Part shown: positions 45,099 to 56,924 of the stretch, in pieces
Numbering within the stretch: position 1 is the first letter of the stretch
Layout of the letters: each line of letters starts with the position of its first letter
Assembly: GCF_003605475.1 (NCBI RefSeq)
Contig: NZ_RAHX01000001.1
Coordinates: forward strand, 1,922,001-1,986,000
Direction of reading: 5' to 3'
DNA from: Aurantiacibacter aquimixticola
GTDB lineage: Bacteria > Pseudomonadota > Alphaproteobacteria > Sphingomonadales > Sphingomonadaceae
DNA length: 64,000 nt
Program-made: the position numbers and the translations under genes
Notes under the pieces: generated by a model
Told to the model about the DNA's origin: nothing
The model's input: the letters and a program-made list of their open reading frames with translations, nothing else
Databases searched by the model: none

Positions 45099-45293
45099 GA
45101 GGCCGCCCCCGGGCGGACGTTCGCCCTTGCCTCGCTTCGCTCGGAGCTCCGCCAAACCTCTGAAATCTAGCAATGGGATCGTTGTGTTCATGCGACGAGA
45201 GCGCGCGAACTGCGCGCCCGCAGATGCCCCGCAGCCGGACCAAGCGCGGCGGAGGAAATAGCAGCGAGGATGTCCGCGCGGAGGCGCGGACCC
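45099..45293. repeat. Structured intergenic repeat, copy C
   Basis: About 195 nt between cysQ-like and ompA-like genes. It shares with copies B and D: CGGAGCTCCGC, GCGAC near GAGCGCG, CCGCAGATGCC, GCGGAGGAAATAGCA and GCGAGGA. It ends in a hairpin with arms 45272-45279 and 45284-45291 and a GGAG loop. The left arm appears truncated at the cysQ-like stop. Confidence 0.8.
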
Positions 45294-45330
45294 AAAGAAA
45301 AAAGGCCGCCCCGCATGGGACGGCCCTTTT
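45294..45330 (-). terminator. Terminator of the OmpA-like gene
   Basis: GGCCG at 45304-45308 pairs with CGGCC at 45321-45325, with inner CCC/GGG around GCAT. The minus-strand transcript then runs into a T-rich tail (complement of the A-run at 45295-45303). Confidence 0.8.
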
Positions 45331-45346
45331 CGTGGTCTGACGGCAA

Positions 45347-46024
45347 TCAGTACGCTTGCTGCACGTCGTCCTGCGTGACCGGGGTGATACGGATTTCGAC
45401 GCGGCGATTCTGCGCGCGGCCGGAATCACTGGTGTTGTCGGCGATAGGGTACTGCTCGCCATAACCGATGGTTTCGATGCGAGCGCGCGATACACCGCGC
45501 GACGTCAGGTAGTTTGCCACCGATTCGGCGCGGCGGCGCGACAGGTCAAGATTATATTGGTCGCTGCCGGTCGAGTCGGTGTGGCCCATCACGTCGATCA
45601 GCGATTGCGGACGATCGACGAGGTTCTGGGCGACGCCGTCGAGCACATTGCGCATGCTCGGCGAGATCGTCGTCGAATTGACGGCAAAGGTTACGTCCGG
45701 GAAGCGCACGAGGAAGCTGTCATCGCCTTCGACGACATCCACGCCGGTGCCGGCGGTGACTTCCTCGATCTCGCGAATCTGCTCGTCCATGCGGTAACCG
45801 ACATAGCCGCCGGCCGCCGCGCCGATGCCGGCGCCGACGATACGAGCGGTCTTTCCGCCGACGATTCCGCCCAGCAGATAGCCGAGACCGGCACCGCCGA
45901 TGCCGCCGATAGCGGTGCGGGAAATCTTCTGCTCGCCGGTGTTCGGATCGGTGACACATGCCGTCGTCGTGCCGACAAGTGCGACAGACGCAATCGACGC
46001 GGTCAGAAATTTCTTCATTTTCAT
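45347..46024 (-). CDS. OmpA family lipoprotein with glycine-zipper domain
   Basis: A 225-residue protein starting at ATG 46024 with GGAGG about 9 nt upstream. A signal sequence ends in TTTAC, a plausible lipobox. A glycine-zipper stretch (GGIGGAGLGYLLGGIVGG through GAAAGGYVGY) precedes the OmpA peptidoglycan-binding domain with GHTDSTGSDQYNLDLSRRRA. It probably tethers the outer membrane to the wall. Confidence 0.92.
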   Translation of the reverse strand: MKMKKFLTASIASVALVGTTTACVTDPNTGEQKISRTAIGGIGGAGLGYLLGGIVGGKTARIVGAGIGAAAGGYVGYRMDEQIREIEEVTAGTGVDVVEGDDSFLVRFPDVTFAVNSTTISPSMRNVLDGVAQNLVDRPQSLIDVMGHTDSTGSDQYNLDLSRRRAESVANYLTSRGVSRARIETIGYGEQYPIADNTSDSGRAQNRRVEIRITPVTQDDVQQAY

Positions 46025-46171
46025 TATCTTATTCCTCCAACTGGGCACGGACCCCTCTGCGAGTGGTCGGTCCTGCTGTCGCTGCAACGTCCATGTGCCC
46101 TCCCTGTTCCGCTTGGAGCGGTGCAGACCCCCTTCGCACGCGGCAGCATATCTGTTAGCGCCGCTGTCCTG

Positions 46172-47464
46172 ATGTCGCCCTTTCCCTGGCACTATCTCGC
46201 CGCCCTCGCTTTCCTGATCGTGCTCAATGGCGTTTTCGCTATGTCGGAGCTGGCGATCGTCTCTGCCCGCACGGCGCAACTGCGCATGGCGGCGGACAAG
46301 GGTAGCCGCAGCGCTGCCGTCGCGCTGCGCCTCGCGGCGGAGCCGGGCAAGTTCCTGTCCACCGTGCAGATCGGCATCACGCTCATCGGGATCGTCGCCG
46401 GTGCGGTTTCGGGTGCGACGCTAGGCCAGCCAGTCGGTGAACGTCTGGCGGCGCTCGGCGTCGATCCCGACACGGCCGATACGCTCGGCTTTACTCTGAT
46501 GATCGGCCTGACGACATTCTTCAGCCTCGTCATAGGGGAGCTTGTGCCCAAACAGTTGGCCCTGCGCGCGGCGGTGCCCATCGCGCTCATCATGGCCAGA
46601 CCGATGGCTTTGCTCGCAAAGGTGGCCGCGCCCTTCGTCTGGCTCCTCGATGCTTCGTCCAACCTGCTGCTCGCCGTGCTCGGCATTCGCCACAAGGGCG
46701 ATCACCGCCTAACGGCGGAAGAGCTGCAGATGATTTTCGCGGATGCCACGCGCACCGGCGTGATCGAGGAGCAGGAGCGCGCCATCCTGTCCGGCATCAT
46801 GCGGCTGCAGGACCGGCCCGTGCGGGAATTGATGACGCCGCGCACCGAAATCGACTGGATCGACATCGGCGCAAGCGAAGCGGAAATGCGTGAGGCGATC
46901 GCCGCATCGCCGCATTCGCTGCTGCCAGTGGCCGATGGGTCGCCCGACAAGGTGCTGGGCGTGGTCAAGGCACGCGAATTGCTGGCATTGCTCGTGGCGA
47001 AGGAGCGCGTCGTACTTGAATCGCTGCTGCGCAAAAGCGAGGTCGTGCCCGATCAGCTGGACGCGATGGACGCGCTGCGCGTGCTTCAGCAATCGGGCAC
47101 AGGCATGGCGATGGTCCATGACGAATACGGCCACCTCGACGGGATCGTGACGACAGCGGACGTGTTGGGCGCCATTGCGGGCGATTTCGCCAGCCACCAG
47201 GATGAAGGCGACACGCCGATGATCGTGGAGCGAGAGGACGGCTCGCTATTGGTGTCGGGTGCGCTGGCTGCCGATGCCCTGGCTGAACGCCTCGGCCTCG
47301 ACCTCCCCGAAGGCCGCGAGTTCGCTACCGCAGCGGGATATGCTCTCTATGTGCTGAAGCACCTTCCGGCAGAGGGCGAGCATTTCACCGATCAAGGCTG
47401 GCGCTTCGAAGTCGTCGATATGGACGGGCGCAAGATCGACAAGTTGCTGGTTGCGGAAGCATAG
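46172..47464 (+). CDS. Hemolysin family protein (CNNM transmembrane domain plus CBS pair, CorC type)
   Basis: A 430-residue protein. The CNNM membrane domain covers about 1-200 (LNGVFAMSELAIVSAR; GELVPKQLALR). Two CBS domains follow, including LMTPRTEIDWIDI and GTGMAMVHDEYGHLDGIVT, and a C-terminal CorC/HlyC domain. Related proteins act in Mg or Co homeostasis. The start ATG 46172 (MSPFPWHYLA) is preferred; the long open frame upstream reads through the ompA-like gene antisense. Confidence 0.92.
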   Translation: MSPFPWHYLAALAFLIVLNGVFAMSELAIVSARTAQLRMAADKGSRSAAVALRLAAEPGKFLSTVQIGITLIGIVAGAVSGATLGQPVGERLAALGVDPDTADTLGFTLMIGLTTFFSLVIGELVPKQLALRAAVPIALIMARPMALLAKVAAPFVWLLDASSNLLLAVLGIRHKGDHRLTAEELQMIFADATRTGVIEEQERAILSGIMRLQDRPVRELMTPRTEIDWIDIGASEAEMREAIAASPHSLLPVADGSPDKVLGVVKARELLALLVAKERVVLESLLRKSEVVPDQLDAMDALRVLQQSGTGMAMVHDEYGHLDGIVTTADVLGAIAGDFASHQDEGDTPMIVEREDGSLLVSGALAADALAERLGLDLPEGREFATAAGYALYVLKHLPAEGEHFTDQGWRFEVVDMDGRKIDKLLVAEA

Positions 47465-47478
47465 GGGTTGTTTGCAAA

Positions 47479-47892
47479 TCAGGAAGGTATCACCGCACTA
47501 GCAGCCTGGCCGTCGCCTTGCGGGGCGGCGAGGATGGTGCGGACTTCGGTGCCCTTGTTCACCGTGTAGGTGTCCGGATCGCCGACATTGGAGCGGATGC
47601 CCCGATCGGCTTCGCCTGCCAGCTCGATGGCGCGGTTTTCGATCGCGCTGCGCTGTGACGGACCGCCGAAAAGCGCTTCCAGCGCCTGTTCGGATGCCGT
47701 GCCCTCGACATCGCGCGGCGCGCCTTCGGTGGGCGGGACGAGGTGGAAATCGGGCGGCACCACCAGCGGCGCCTGGCGCTGCACGGCGAATTCGTCCGGC
47801 CGTTCGCGATTGCCGATATCGATGCCTCCACAGGCGCCAAGCGTGCTTGCCGCGCCAGCTGCGATCAGGATCTTCGTCAATTTGGCCATCAT
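47479..47892 (-). CDS. DUF3035 family lipoprotein
   Basis: A 137-residue protein with a lipobox LGAC near residue 20. It contains RERPDEFAVQRQAPLVVPPDF, the DUF3035 hallmark. Function unknown. Two consecutive ATGs at 47892 and 47889 are possible starts, with GAGAG upstream. It is last in the run from gpmA, 47 nt after lspA, as seen in other alphaproteobacteria. Confidence 0.88.
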   Translation of the reverse strand: MMAKLTKILIAAGAASTLGACGGIDIGNRERPDEFAVQRQAPLVVPPDFHLVPPTEGAPRDVEGTASEQALEALFGGPSQRSAIENRAIELAGEADRGIRSNVGDPDTYTVNKGTEVRTILAAPQGDGQAASAVIPS

Positions 47893-47939
47893 TATTCTCT
47901 CGTGCATTCGAATGTGCGGGCGCGTCGCGCGCCGATAAG

Positions 47940-48455
47940 TCAGCTCGCCGCGTCCTGCTCGTTTTTCGGTTTCTCGCGCATGAACAGCGCGCGGGCAAGG
48001 ATAATCACCACGCCAATGGTGATAGCGGCGTCGGCGATGTTGAAAATGAGGAAGGGCCGGAAGTCCCCGATATGAAAATCGGCATAGTCGATGACGTAGC
48101 CGAACAGGTATCGGTCACGGATGTTGCCGAGCGCGCCGCCCAGCACCAGGCCGAGCGCGAAAATGTCGCCCAGCAGCCGCTCCCGCAGCATCCACACCAA
48201 GACGACGCAGGCGATGGCGGCGGTTACCGCAACGAGGATCCAGCGCATTTCCATGCTCGTCGCTTCGAACATGCCGAGCGAGACGCCGTAATTGTTGGTT
48301 CGGGTGAAGTCGAAGAAGGGGAGGAGCTCGTACTGGTCGCCCACCTGGTCCAGCCCGAGATCGCGCACCACGAAACGCTTCATCCACTGGTCGGCGATGA
48401 AGACGAAGACAGCGATGGCAATGCCGATCAGGCGATGTCTGGTGAGCGTCGTCAT
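47940..48455 (-). CDS. lspA: Lipoprotein signal peptidase (signal peptidase II)
   Basis: A 171-residue membrane aspartyl protease that cleaves prolipoproteins. The catalytic aspartates are in GNIRDRYLFGYVIDYADF and FNIADAAITIG. The N-terminal DQWMKRFV and TNNYGVSLGMF motifs are conserved. Its ATG overlaps the ileS stop (ATGA). Confidence 0.95.
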   Translation of the reverse strand: MTTLTRHRLIGIAIAVFVFIADQWMKRFVVRDLGLDQVGDQYELLPFFDFTRTNNYGVSLGMFEATSMEMRWILVAVTAAIACVVLVWMLRERLLGDIFALGLVLGGALGNIRDRYLFGYVIDYADFHIGDFRPFLIFNIADAAITIGVVIILARALFMREKPKNEQDAAS

Positions 48456-51400
48456 ACGTGCGCGTCCATGTCGGCGACCACGTCTGAGCATCGATTGCAG
48501 AGGTCGCCATCCTCTTCGACTTCGGACAGCAACCGCCAACAGCGGCCGCATTTTGCATCGTCGGACTTGGTGACGCGCAGGTCGTCGCCGTTATGCGTGG
48601 TGACGGTACCGGTGATGAAGAGCGCTGCCAGCTGGTCTGGCGTGAAGCCTTCCGGAACGTGTGCAGCCGGCACCGCGACTTCGGCTTCGAGGCCTGAGCG
48701 GATGACCTTTTCGCGCCGCAGGGGTTCGATCGCTTCCATCACGCGTTCGCGCAGCTCGCGCAATCTCGTCCAGCGGTCCATATTGGCATCGGCAGACGGG
48801 ATTTCTGGCCATTCCAGCAAATGCACGCTGCCCGTATCCGGATAACGCGTGCTCCACACTTCCTCCGCGGTGAAGACCAGCACCGGGGCGACGTAGCGGA
48901 TCAGCGCGTGGAACAGCGTGTCGAGGACGGTGCGATAGGCGCGCCGCTCCACGCTGCCCGGCGCATCGCAGTAAAGCCGGTCCTTGCGAATATCGAAGAA
49001 GAAGGCCGAGAGATCTTCATTGGCAAATTCGGTGAGTGCTCGGGTGTACGCGTTGAAGTCGAAATCATCGACGGCGCGCTTCATCCGCGCGTCGAGCTGG
49101 CCCAGCCGTGCGAGCATGTACCGCTCCAGCTCGGGCATGTCGGCGACATCCACCCGCTCGCTCTCGTCGAAATCGGCCAGCGCGCCGAGCATGTAGCGGA
49201 AGGTGTTGCGCAGTTTGCGGTACTGGTCGGCGACGCCTTTCAGGATTTCCGGCCCGATCCGGTGATCCTCGGTGTAATCGACGCTTAGCGCCCACAGGCG
49301 GATGATGTCCGCCCCGTATTCCTGCATTACCTTGAGCGGATCGACGGTGTTGCCGAGGCTTTTCGACATCTTGCGACCGTCGGCGGCCATGGTGAAGCCG
49401 TGGGTCAGCACTGCTTGGTATGGCGCGCGCCCGCGCGTGGCGCAGCTTTCCAGAAGCGAGGACTGGAACCAGCCGCGATGCTGGTCGCTGCCTTCCAGAT
49501 AGAGGTCCGCCGGGCTGCGCTGGTCGGGCCAGTTGTCGCTTTCGAGGACGAAGGCGTGAGTCGAGCCGCTGTCGAACCAGACATCGAGAATGTCGGTGAC
49601 CATCTCGAAGTCCGCAGGATCACGATCGGGGCCGAGCAGCTGCGCGGCGTTTTCCGCATCCCAAGCATCGACGCCGCCATCCATGATTGCTGCGACGATG
49701 CGCGCGTTCACCTCGGAGTCGACCAGGTATTCGCCGCTCTTTCGGTGGACGAACAGCGTGATCGGCACACCCCAGGCGCGCTGGCGGGAGAGCACCCAAT
49801 CGGGGCGGCCCTCAACCATAGAACCGATACGGTTCTTTCCCTTGGCCGGAACGAACCGCGTATCCCCGATGGCATTCATGGCGAGGCTGCGGAGCGTCTG
49901 ACGGCTCGTCGGCTCGTCCGCCGGGTCGATCGCGCCGCCTTCGCCTTCCCAGCTTTGCTCTTTTTCCAGCTTGCGCGGAGCGACCCCTTCGATCTCACGA
50001 TCCATCGGCACGAACCATTGCGGCGTGCAGCGATAGATGACCTTGGCCTTGGAGCGCCACGAATGAGGATAGCTATGCTCGTAATCGGCTGAGGCAGAGA
50101 GCAGGGCGCCGGCTTCGCGCAGATCCGAACAGATCGGCCCGTCCGGCGCGTTGAATTTCGGATTGATGACAGAACCGTTCCGCTCGTCGGTGCGCGGCAG
50201 CCAGCCCCAGTCCTCGCGATAGCGACCGTCGGCATCGACCACGAATTTGGGATTGATCCCATGCGCCTTGCACAGCTCGAAATCGTCCTCACCATGATCG
50301 GGCGACATGTGGACGAGGCCGGTGCCGCTGTCGGTGGTGACGAAGTCGCCCGGCAGCAACGGACGCGGCTCGGCAAAGGACCCGCCGAGATGATGCATCG
50401 GGTGCTGGGCGACGGTGCCGGCGAGGTCGGCGCCTTTATATCGGCTCTTTGTAATGCCCAGCGCTGGGAACACTTCAACGGATGGCTGGACTGCGCCGTC
50501 GATCTCGATGCTAGACAAAGCGGCATTTAGCCGCTTCTTGAACGGCTCAATCAACTCTTTCGCAATGAGGATTCTCGTCGCGTCGTCGGGGAGGCCAGCT
50601 GCCTCTGCAGCTTCAGCAGTTGCCACTTTGCCGGATTTCGGAGAGGCGCCTGCAGCTGCCCCGCCTTCATAGACGATATCAAGCAAAGCATACTCGACCT
50701 CCGGCCCATAAGCCAAAGCCTGGTTCACCGGGATCGTCCACGGCGTCGTCGTCCAGATCACCGCATGCGCGCCGACCAGTTCCTCGATCGGGCTTTCGAC
50801 AATCTCGAACGCCACGTCGATCTGCGTCGAGGTGATGTCCTCGTACTCAACCTCGGCCTCGGCGAGCGCGGTCTTCTCGACCGGGCTCCACATCACCGGC
50901 TTCGCCCCGCGATAGAGTTGGCCGGTCTCCGCAAATCTCAGCAGTTCGGCGACGATTCCTGCCTCGGCGTCGGGAGACATGGTGAGGTAGGGCTTCGACC
51001 ACTCGCCGGTCACACCGAGGCGCTGGAACTGCTCCATCTGCACGCCGACCCATTCGGCGGCATATTCGCGGCATTCGCGGCGGAATTCGCGCGGCGGAAC
51101 CTCGTCCTTGTTCAGCTTCTTCTTGCGGTATTTCTCCTCCACCTTCCATTCGATGGGCAGGCCGTGGCAGTCCCAGCCGGGCACGTAGGGCGCATCCTTG
51201 CCGAGCAGGCTCTGCGTGCGCACCACCGCGTCCTTCAGCACCTTGTTCAGCGCATGGCCGATATGAATATTGCCGTTCGCATAGGGCGGGCCGTCATGCA
51301 GGATGAAGGTCTCGCGACCGGCACGCGCCTTGCGCAGCTGCCCGTAGACATCCTCCTCCTGCCAGCGCGCGAGAATGCCCGGTTCCTTCTGCGGAAGGCC

Positions 51401-51466
51401 GGCTTTCATGGGAAAATCGGTCTTGGGCAGGAAGACCGTGTCTCTGTAGTCGCGTTTCTCGCTCAT
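48452..51466 (-). CDS. ileS: Isoleucyl-tRNA synthetase
   Basis: A 1004-residue class I synthetase starting at ATG 51466 and overlapping the ribF stop (TAATG). HIGH is in NGNIHIGHALNK, KMSKS in KMSKSLGN, and the C-terminal zinc site in CGRCWRL and CNRCSD. The length exceeds E. coli IleS (about 938). An Ala/Gly/Lys-rich stretch of about 25-30 residues (GGAAAGASPKSGKVATAEA) sits in the editing domain around nt 50600-50680, in DNA with less GC at third positions. Confidence 0.95.
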   Translation of the reverse strand: MSEKRDYRDTVFLPKTDFPMKAGLPQKEPGILARWQEEDVYGQLRKARAGRETFILHDGPPYANGNIHIGHALNKVLKDAVVRTQSLLGKDAPYVPGWDCHGLPIEWKVEEKYRKKKLNKDEVPPREFRRECREYAAEWVGVQMEQFQRLGVTGEWSKPYLTMSPDAEAGIVAELLRFAETGQLYRGAKPVMWSPVEKTALAEAEVEYEDITSTQIDVAFEIVESPIEELVGAHAVIWTTTPWTIPVNQALAYGPEVEYALLDIVYEGGAAAGASPKSGKVATAEAAEAAGLPDDATRILIAKELIEPFKKRLNAALSSIEIDGAVQPSVEVFPALGITKSRYKGADLAGTVAQHPMHHLGGSFAEPRPLLPGDFVTTDSGTGLVHMSPDHGEDDFELCKAHGINPKFVVDADGRYREDWGWLPRTDERNGSVINPKFNAPDGPICSDLREAGALLSASADYEHSYPHSWRSKAKVIYRCTPQWFVPMDREIEGVAPRKLEKEQSWEGEGGAIDPADEPTSRQTLRSLAMNAIGDTRFVPAKGKNRIGSMVEGRPDWVLSRQRAWGVPITLFVHRKSGEYLVDSEVNARIVAAIMDGGVDAWDAENAAQLLGPDRDPADFEMVTDILDVWFDSGSTHAFVLESDNWPDQRSPADLYLEGSDQHRGWFQSSLLESCATRGRAPYQAVLTHGFTMAADGRKMSKSLGNTVDPLKVMQEYGADIIRLWALSVDYTEDHRIGPEILKGVADQYRKLRNTFRYMLGALADFDESERVDVADMPELERYMLARLGQLDARMKRAVDDFDFNAYTRALTEFANEDLSAFFFDIRKDRLYCDAPGSVERRAYRTVLDTLFHALIRYVAPVLVFTAEEVWSTRYPDTGSVHLLEWPEIPSADANMDRWTRLRELRERVMEAIEPLRREKVIRSGLEAEVAVPAAHVPEGFTPDQLAALFITGTVTTHNGDDLRVTKSDDAKCGRCWRLLSEVEEDGDLCNRCSDVVADMDAHV

Positions 51467-52394
51467 TATGGGCGCGCAGCTAGACGCTCCCGCGCCTCTT
51501 CGCAATCGCGTTCCATCTGCGCCTTGAGCGCGTCGAGATCGTCGAACTTCGCTTCGGGGCGAATGAAGTGGTGGAAGGCGATGTCCAGCACCTCATCGTA
51601 AAGATCGCCGTCGAAGTCGAAGAAGTAGGGTTCGAGCAGCTCTTTCGGCGGATCGAATTGCGGACGAATGCCAAGATTGGCCGCGCCTTGCAGCTGCTGC
51701 CCGGTGGAGAGGATACGGCCCGATACGGCATAGATGCCGAAGCGCGGGCGAAGATAATGACCCATGTCGATATTGGCGGTGGGATAGCCGAGCTCGCGCC
51801 CCCGCTTGTCCCCGTGGATCACTTCGCCGCGCACCGTGAAGGGGCGGGAAAGAAGGTGCGCCGCCGTCTCGCACTCGCCCGCCTTGAGCGCATCGCGAAT
51901 GCGGCTGGAGGAAATCGTCTGGCCATCCTCGCCGACCGGGCCGATGGCGCGGGTGGCGACGCCGCATGTCGCGCCGACCTCGCGCAGCACCTCGACATTG
52001 CCGCCGCGATCCTTGCCGAAGGTGAAATCCTCCCCCGTCACCACGCCGCCTGCGCCGATATGGCCGCCGAGCAGTTCCGTCACGAAGCTCTCGGCGCTCA
52101 TTGCCGCAAGCTCGTCACCGAATTCGAACACCAGCATCGCATCCGCGCCCGCGGCCGTGAAAAGCTCCTCGCGCTGGCCGAGCGTGGTGAGACGAAAGGG
52201 CGGGACGTGCGGTGCAAAGTGACGGACGGGGTGTGGATCGAAAGTGGCGACCATTGCGGGCCTCCCCTCGGCGCGCGCCCATTCAACGGCCTCGCTGACG
52301 ACACGCTGATGGCCGAGGTGAAACCCGTCGAAATTGCCGAGCGCAATCACCGCGCCGCGCAGCGTGTCGGGGACAGTATCGCGGTGGGACAGCC

Positions 52395-52398
<4 letters not shown>
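51466..52398 (-). CDS. ribF: Bifunctional riboflavin kinase/FAD synthetase
   Basis: A 310-residue enzyme that makes FMN and FAD. The FAD synthetase half has IALGNFDGFHLGHQRVV and ATFDPHPVRHF. The kinase half has GYPTANIDMGHYLRPRFGIYAV. Its start overlaps the dipeptidase stop by 4 nt and its stop shares a base with the ileS start. Confidence 0.95.
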
Positions 52399-55132
<2,734 letters not shown>

Positions 55133-55136
<4 letters not shown>

Positions 55137-55615
55137 GCCTGAGGCCGCTCCGCCACCTTGTCGGTCTGCGCGGCGCGGTGATCCTGCAAGCGCTGTGTCA
55201 GCGCATCGTCGCCAAGCGCGAGGATCGAAGCTGCAAGCAGCCCGGCATTGGTCGCGCCCGCCTCGCCTATGGCTAGCGTTCCCGTCGGCACGCCAGCGGG
55301 CATCTGCACGATGGAGAGCAGGCTATCGAGGCCGCTGAGTGCCTTCGACTGCACCGGCACGCCGAGCACTGGGAGATGCGTGAGCGCGGCGATCATGCCG
55401 GGCAGGTGTGCCGCGCCGCCCGCGCCAGCGATGACGACCTTGAAGCCTTCCTCGGCCGCGCCCTTGCCGAAGGCGTGCAGCCTGTCCGGCGTGCGGTGGG
55501 CGGAGACGATGCGCGCATCGTAGGCGACACCGAGTTCGTCAAGCACCTTCGCGGCGCATTGCATGGTGGGCCAGTCGGACTGGCTGCCCATGACGATGGC
55601 GACGGGAGCGGCCAT
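55133..55615 (-). CDS. purE: 5-(carboxyamino)imidazole ribonucleotide mutase
   Basis: A 160-residue class I PurE that moves the carboxyl group from N5 to C4. Motifs [16 protein letters not shown] and [11 protein letters not shown] are all present. It starts 1 nt after gpmA and overlaps purK by 4 nt. Confidence 0.96.
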
Positions 55616-55616
55616 C

Positions 55617-56303
55617 TCAGGCGTCCTTCAGATAGCGCATTTCGCCCGGCTGCATCGCATCGTCGAATTCATAGACGATCGGCTGGCCGGTCGGGATTTC
55701 GAGGCCGGTTATATCGTCGTCCGAGATGCCGGACAGATGCTTCACCAGCGCGCGAAGGCTGTTTCCGTGGGCGGAAATGATAACTGTCTCGCCTGTCGCC
55801 AGCTGCGGCAGGATTTCTGCTTCCCAATAGGGCAGCACCCGCTCAATGGTCAGCTTCAGGCTCTCGGTCTGCGGGACATCGATCCCGTCATAGCGCGGGT
55901 CGTTGCCGGGATCGTATTGATCGCCCTCGGGCATTTCAGGGGGCGGCACATCGAAACTGCGACGCCAGATCTGCACCTGCTCGTCGCCATGTTTCTCGCG
56001 CGTTTCCTGCTTGTTGAGGCCGGTCAGGCCGCCATAGTGACGCTCGTTGAGTTGCCAGTTCTTGGTTTCAGGGATCCACAGCCGATCGCATTCCTCCAGC
56101 GCCAGATGCAGCGTCTTGATCGCGCGCTTCTGCATGCTGGTGAAAGCCACGGTGGGCAGCACGCCCTTGTCTTTCAGCAGGCGTCCGGCGGCGCGCGCTT
56201 CCTCCACGCCCTTTTCGGTCACGTCGACATCCCACCAGCCGGTAAAGCGGTTGGCGAGGTTCCATTCGCTCTGGCCATGACGGACGAAGATGAGGGTCGG
56301 CAC
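55617..56303 (-). CDS. gpmA: 2,3-bisphosphoglycerate-dependent phosphoglycerate mutase
   Basis: A 228-residue glycolytic enzyme. RHGQSEWN carries the phosphohistidine, ERHYGGLTG is the second signature, and [10 protein letters not shown] is the C-terminal His. The start is GTG 56303 with CAGGAG upstream. It heads the dense gpmA-purE-purK-folA run. Confidence 0.95.
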   Translation of the reverse strand: MPTLIFVRHGQSEWNLANRFTGWWDVDVTEKGVEEARAAGRLLKDKGVLPTVAFTSMQKRAIKTLHLALEECDRLWIPETKNWQLNERHYGGLTGLNKQETREKHGDEQVQIWRRSFDVPPPEMPEGDQYDPGNDPRYDGIDVPQTESLKLTIERVLPYWEAEILPQLATGETVIISAHGNSLRALVKHLSGISDDDITGLEIPTGQPIVYEFDDAMQPGEMRYLKDA

Positions 56304-56331
56304 GCTGGTCTCCTGTTTGCGAGAGGGCGCG

Positions 56332-56463
56332 TTAGCGTTCCTCGCCCTGATTTGGAAGCTCAGCCTTGTTTGTCGTGATCGCCTTGGCCTGCGTCTTGCG
56401 GCGGCGCAGGTTCTCCCGCAGCTTGGCGGCGAGGCGCTCCTCGCGGTCGGTATCCTTGCTCAT
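56332..56463 (-). CDS. Small basic hypothetical protein
   Basis: A 43-residue protein, MSKDTDREERLAAKLRENLR at its start, with a following RRKTQAKA. It is highly charged and helical. Similar short ORFs (LAAKLRENLRRRK) are common in sphingomonads, as I recall them. It lies 28 nt upstream of gpmA on the same strand. Function unknown. Confidence 0.6.
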   Translation of the reverse strand: MSKDTDREERLAAKLRENLRRRKTQAKAITTNKAELPNQGEER

Positions 56464-56553
56464 CCGGCATCTCTTGCCGTAAGGCCCGTCGCACCTCAAG
56501 CTTGGCTTGACTTTCGACAGGCATGAGACAATAGCGCGCGCCTGTTTCGGTAT

Positions 56554-56628
56554 GCCGCGGTAGCTCAGTGGTAGAGCGCACCCTTGGTAAGGGTGAGGCC
56601 GAGAGTTCAATTCTCTCTCGTGGCACCA
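56554..56628 (+). tRNA. tRNA-Thr (anticodon GGT)
   Basis: The cloverleaf folds fully: a 7-bp acceptor stem with two G-T pairs, TAGCTCAG-type D arm, anticodon stem CACCC/GGGTG with loop TTGGTAA, T stem GAGAG/CTCTC with loop TTCAATT. CCA is encoded. The anticodon GGT reads threonine ACC/ACU codons. Confidence 0.96.
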
Positions 56629-56650
56629 TTTTTCCAAAGGAAAATGGTTT

Positions 56651-56898
56651 GTTTGTCGGCCTCAAACGCCGGCGTTCGCGTCCGCTCACTTGGCTTGCCT
56701 CGCCTTCCCCCTCCGCTCCGCTGCGGGCGGCCGTTCGGCCTTGCCGGGCGTTGCCGGAGCTCCGCAGCACCTCTACGTCGTTGCGCAAGGATCGTCGCGT
56801 TTATGCGGCGACAGAGCGCGACTGCACGACCGCAGGTGCCCCGCAGCGAAGCGGAGGGAACAGCACCGAGGACGAAGTCGCGGAGGCGGCTTCGCAAA
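56651..56898. repeat. Structured intergenic repeat, copy D
   Basis: About 250 nt between tRNA-Thr and the PH-domain gene. It contains CTGCGGGCGG, CGTTCGGCCTTGCCGG, CCGGAGCTCCGCAG, GCGACAGAGCGCG, GACCGCAGGTGCC and AGCGAAGCGGAGGGAACAGC, then CACCGAGGAC. It ends in a hairpin with arms 56873-56881 and 56886-56894 and a GGAG loop. It aligns with the reverse complement of copy B's left arm. The extreme left end is too diverged to define. Confidence 0.8.
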
Positions 56899-56924
56899 CA
56901 AATATTCCTCTCTATAACGCACCC

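Noticed and set aside
45356..46171. N-terminal extension of the CNNM-type gene upstream of 46172
   Set aside because: It runs antisense through the OmpA-like gene; the first ATG before the membrane domain is at 46172.
56568..56924. N-terminal extension of the PH-domain gene into tRNA-Thr
   Set aside because: The extension translates the tRNA and the structured repeat; the family-like start is at 56925.
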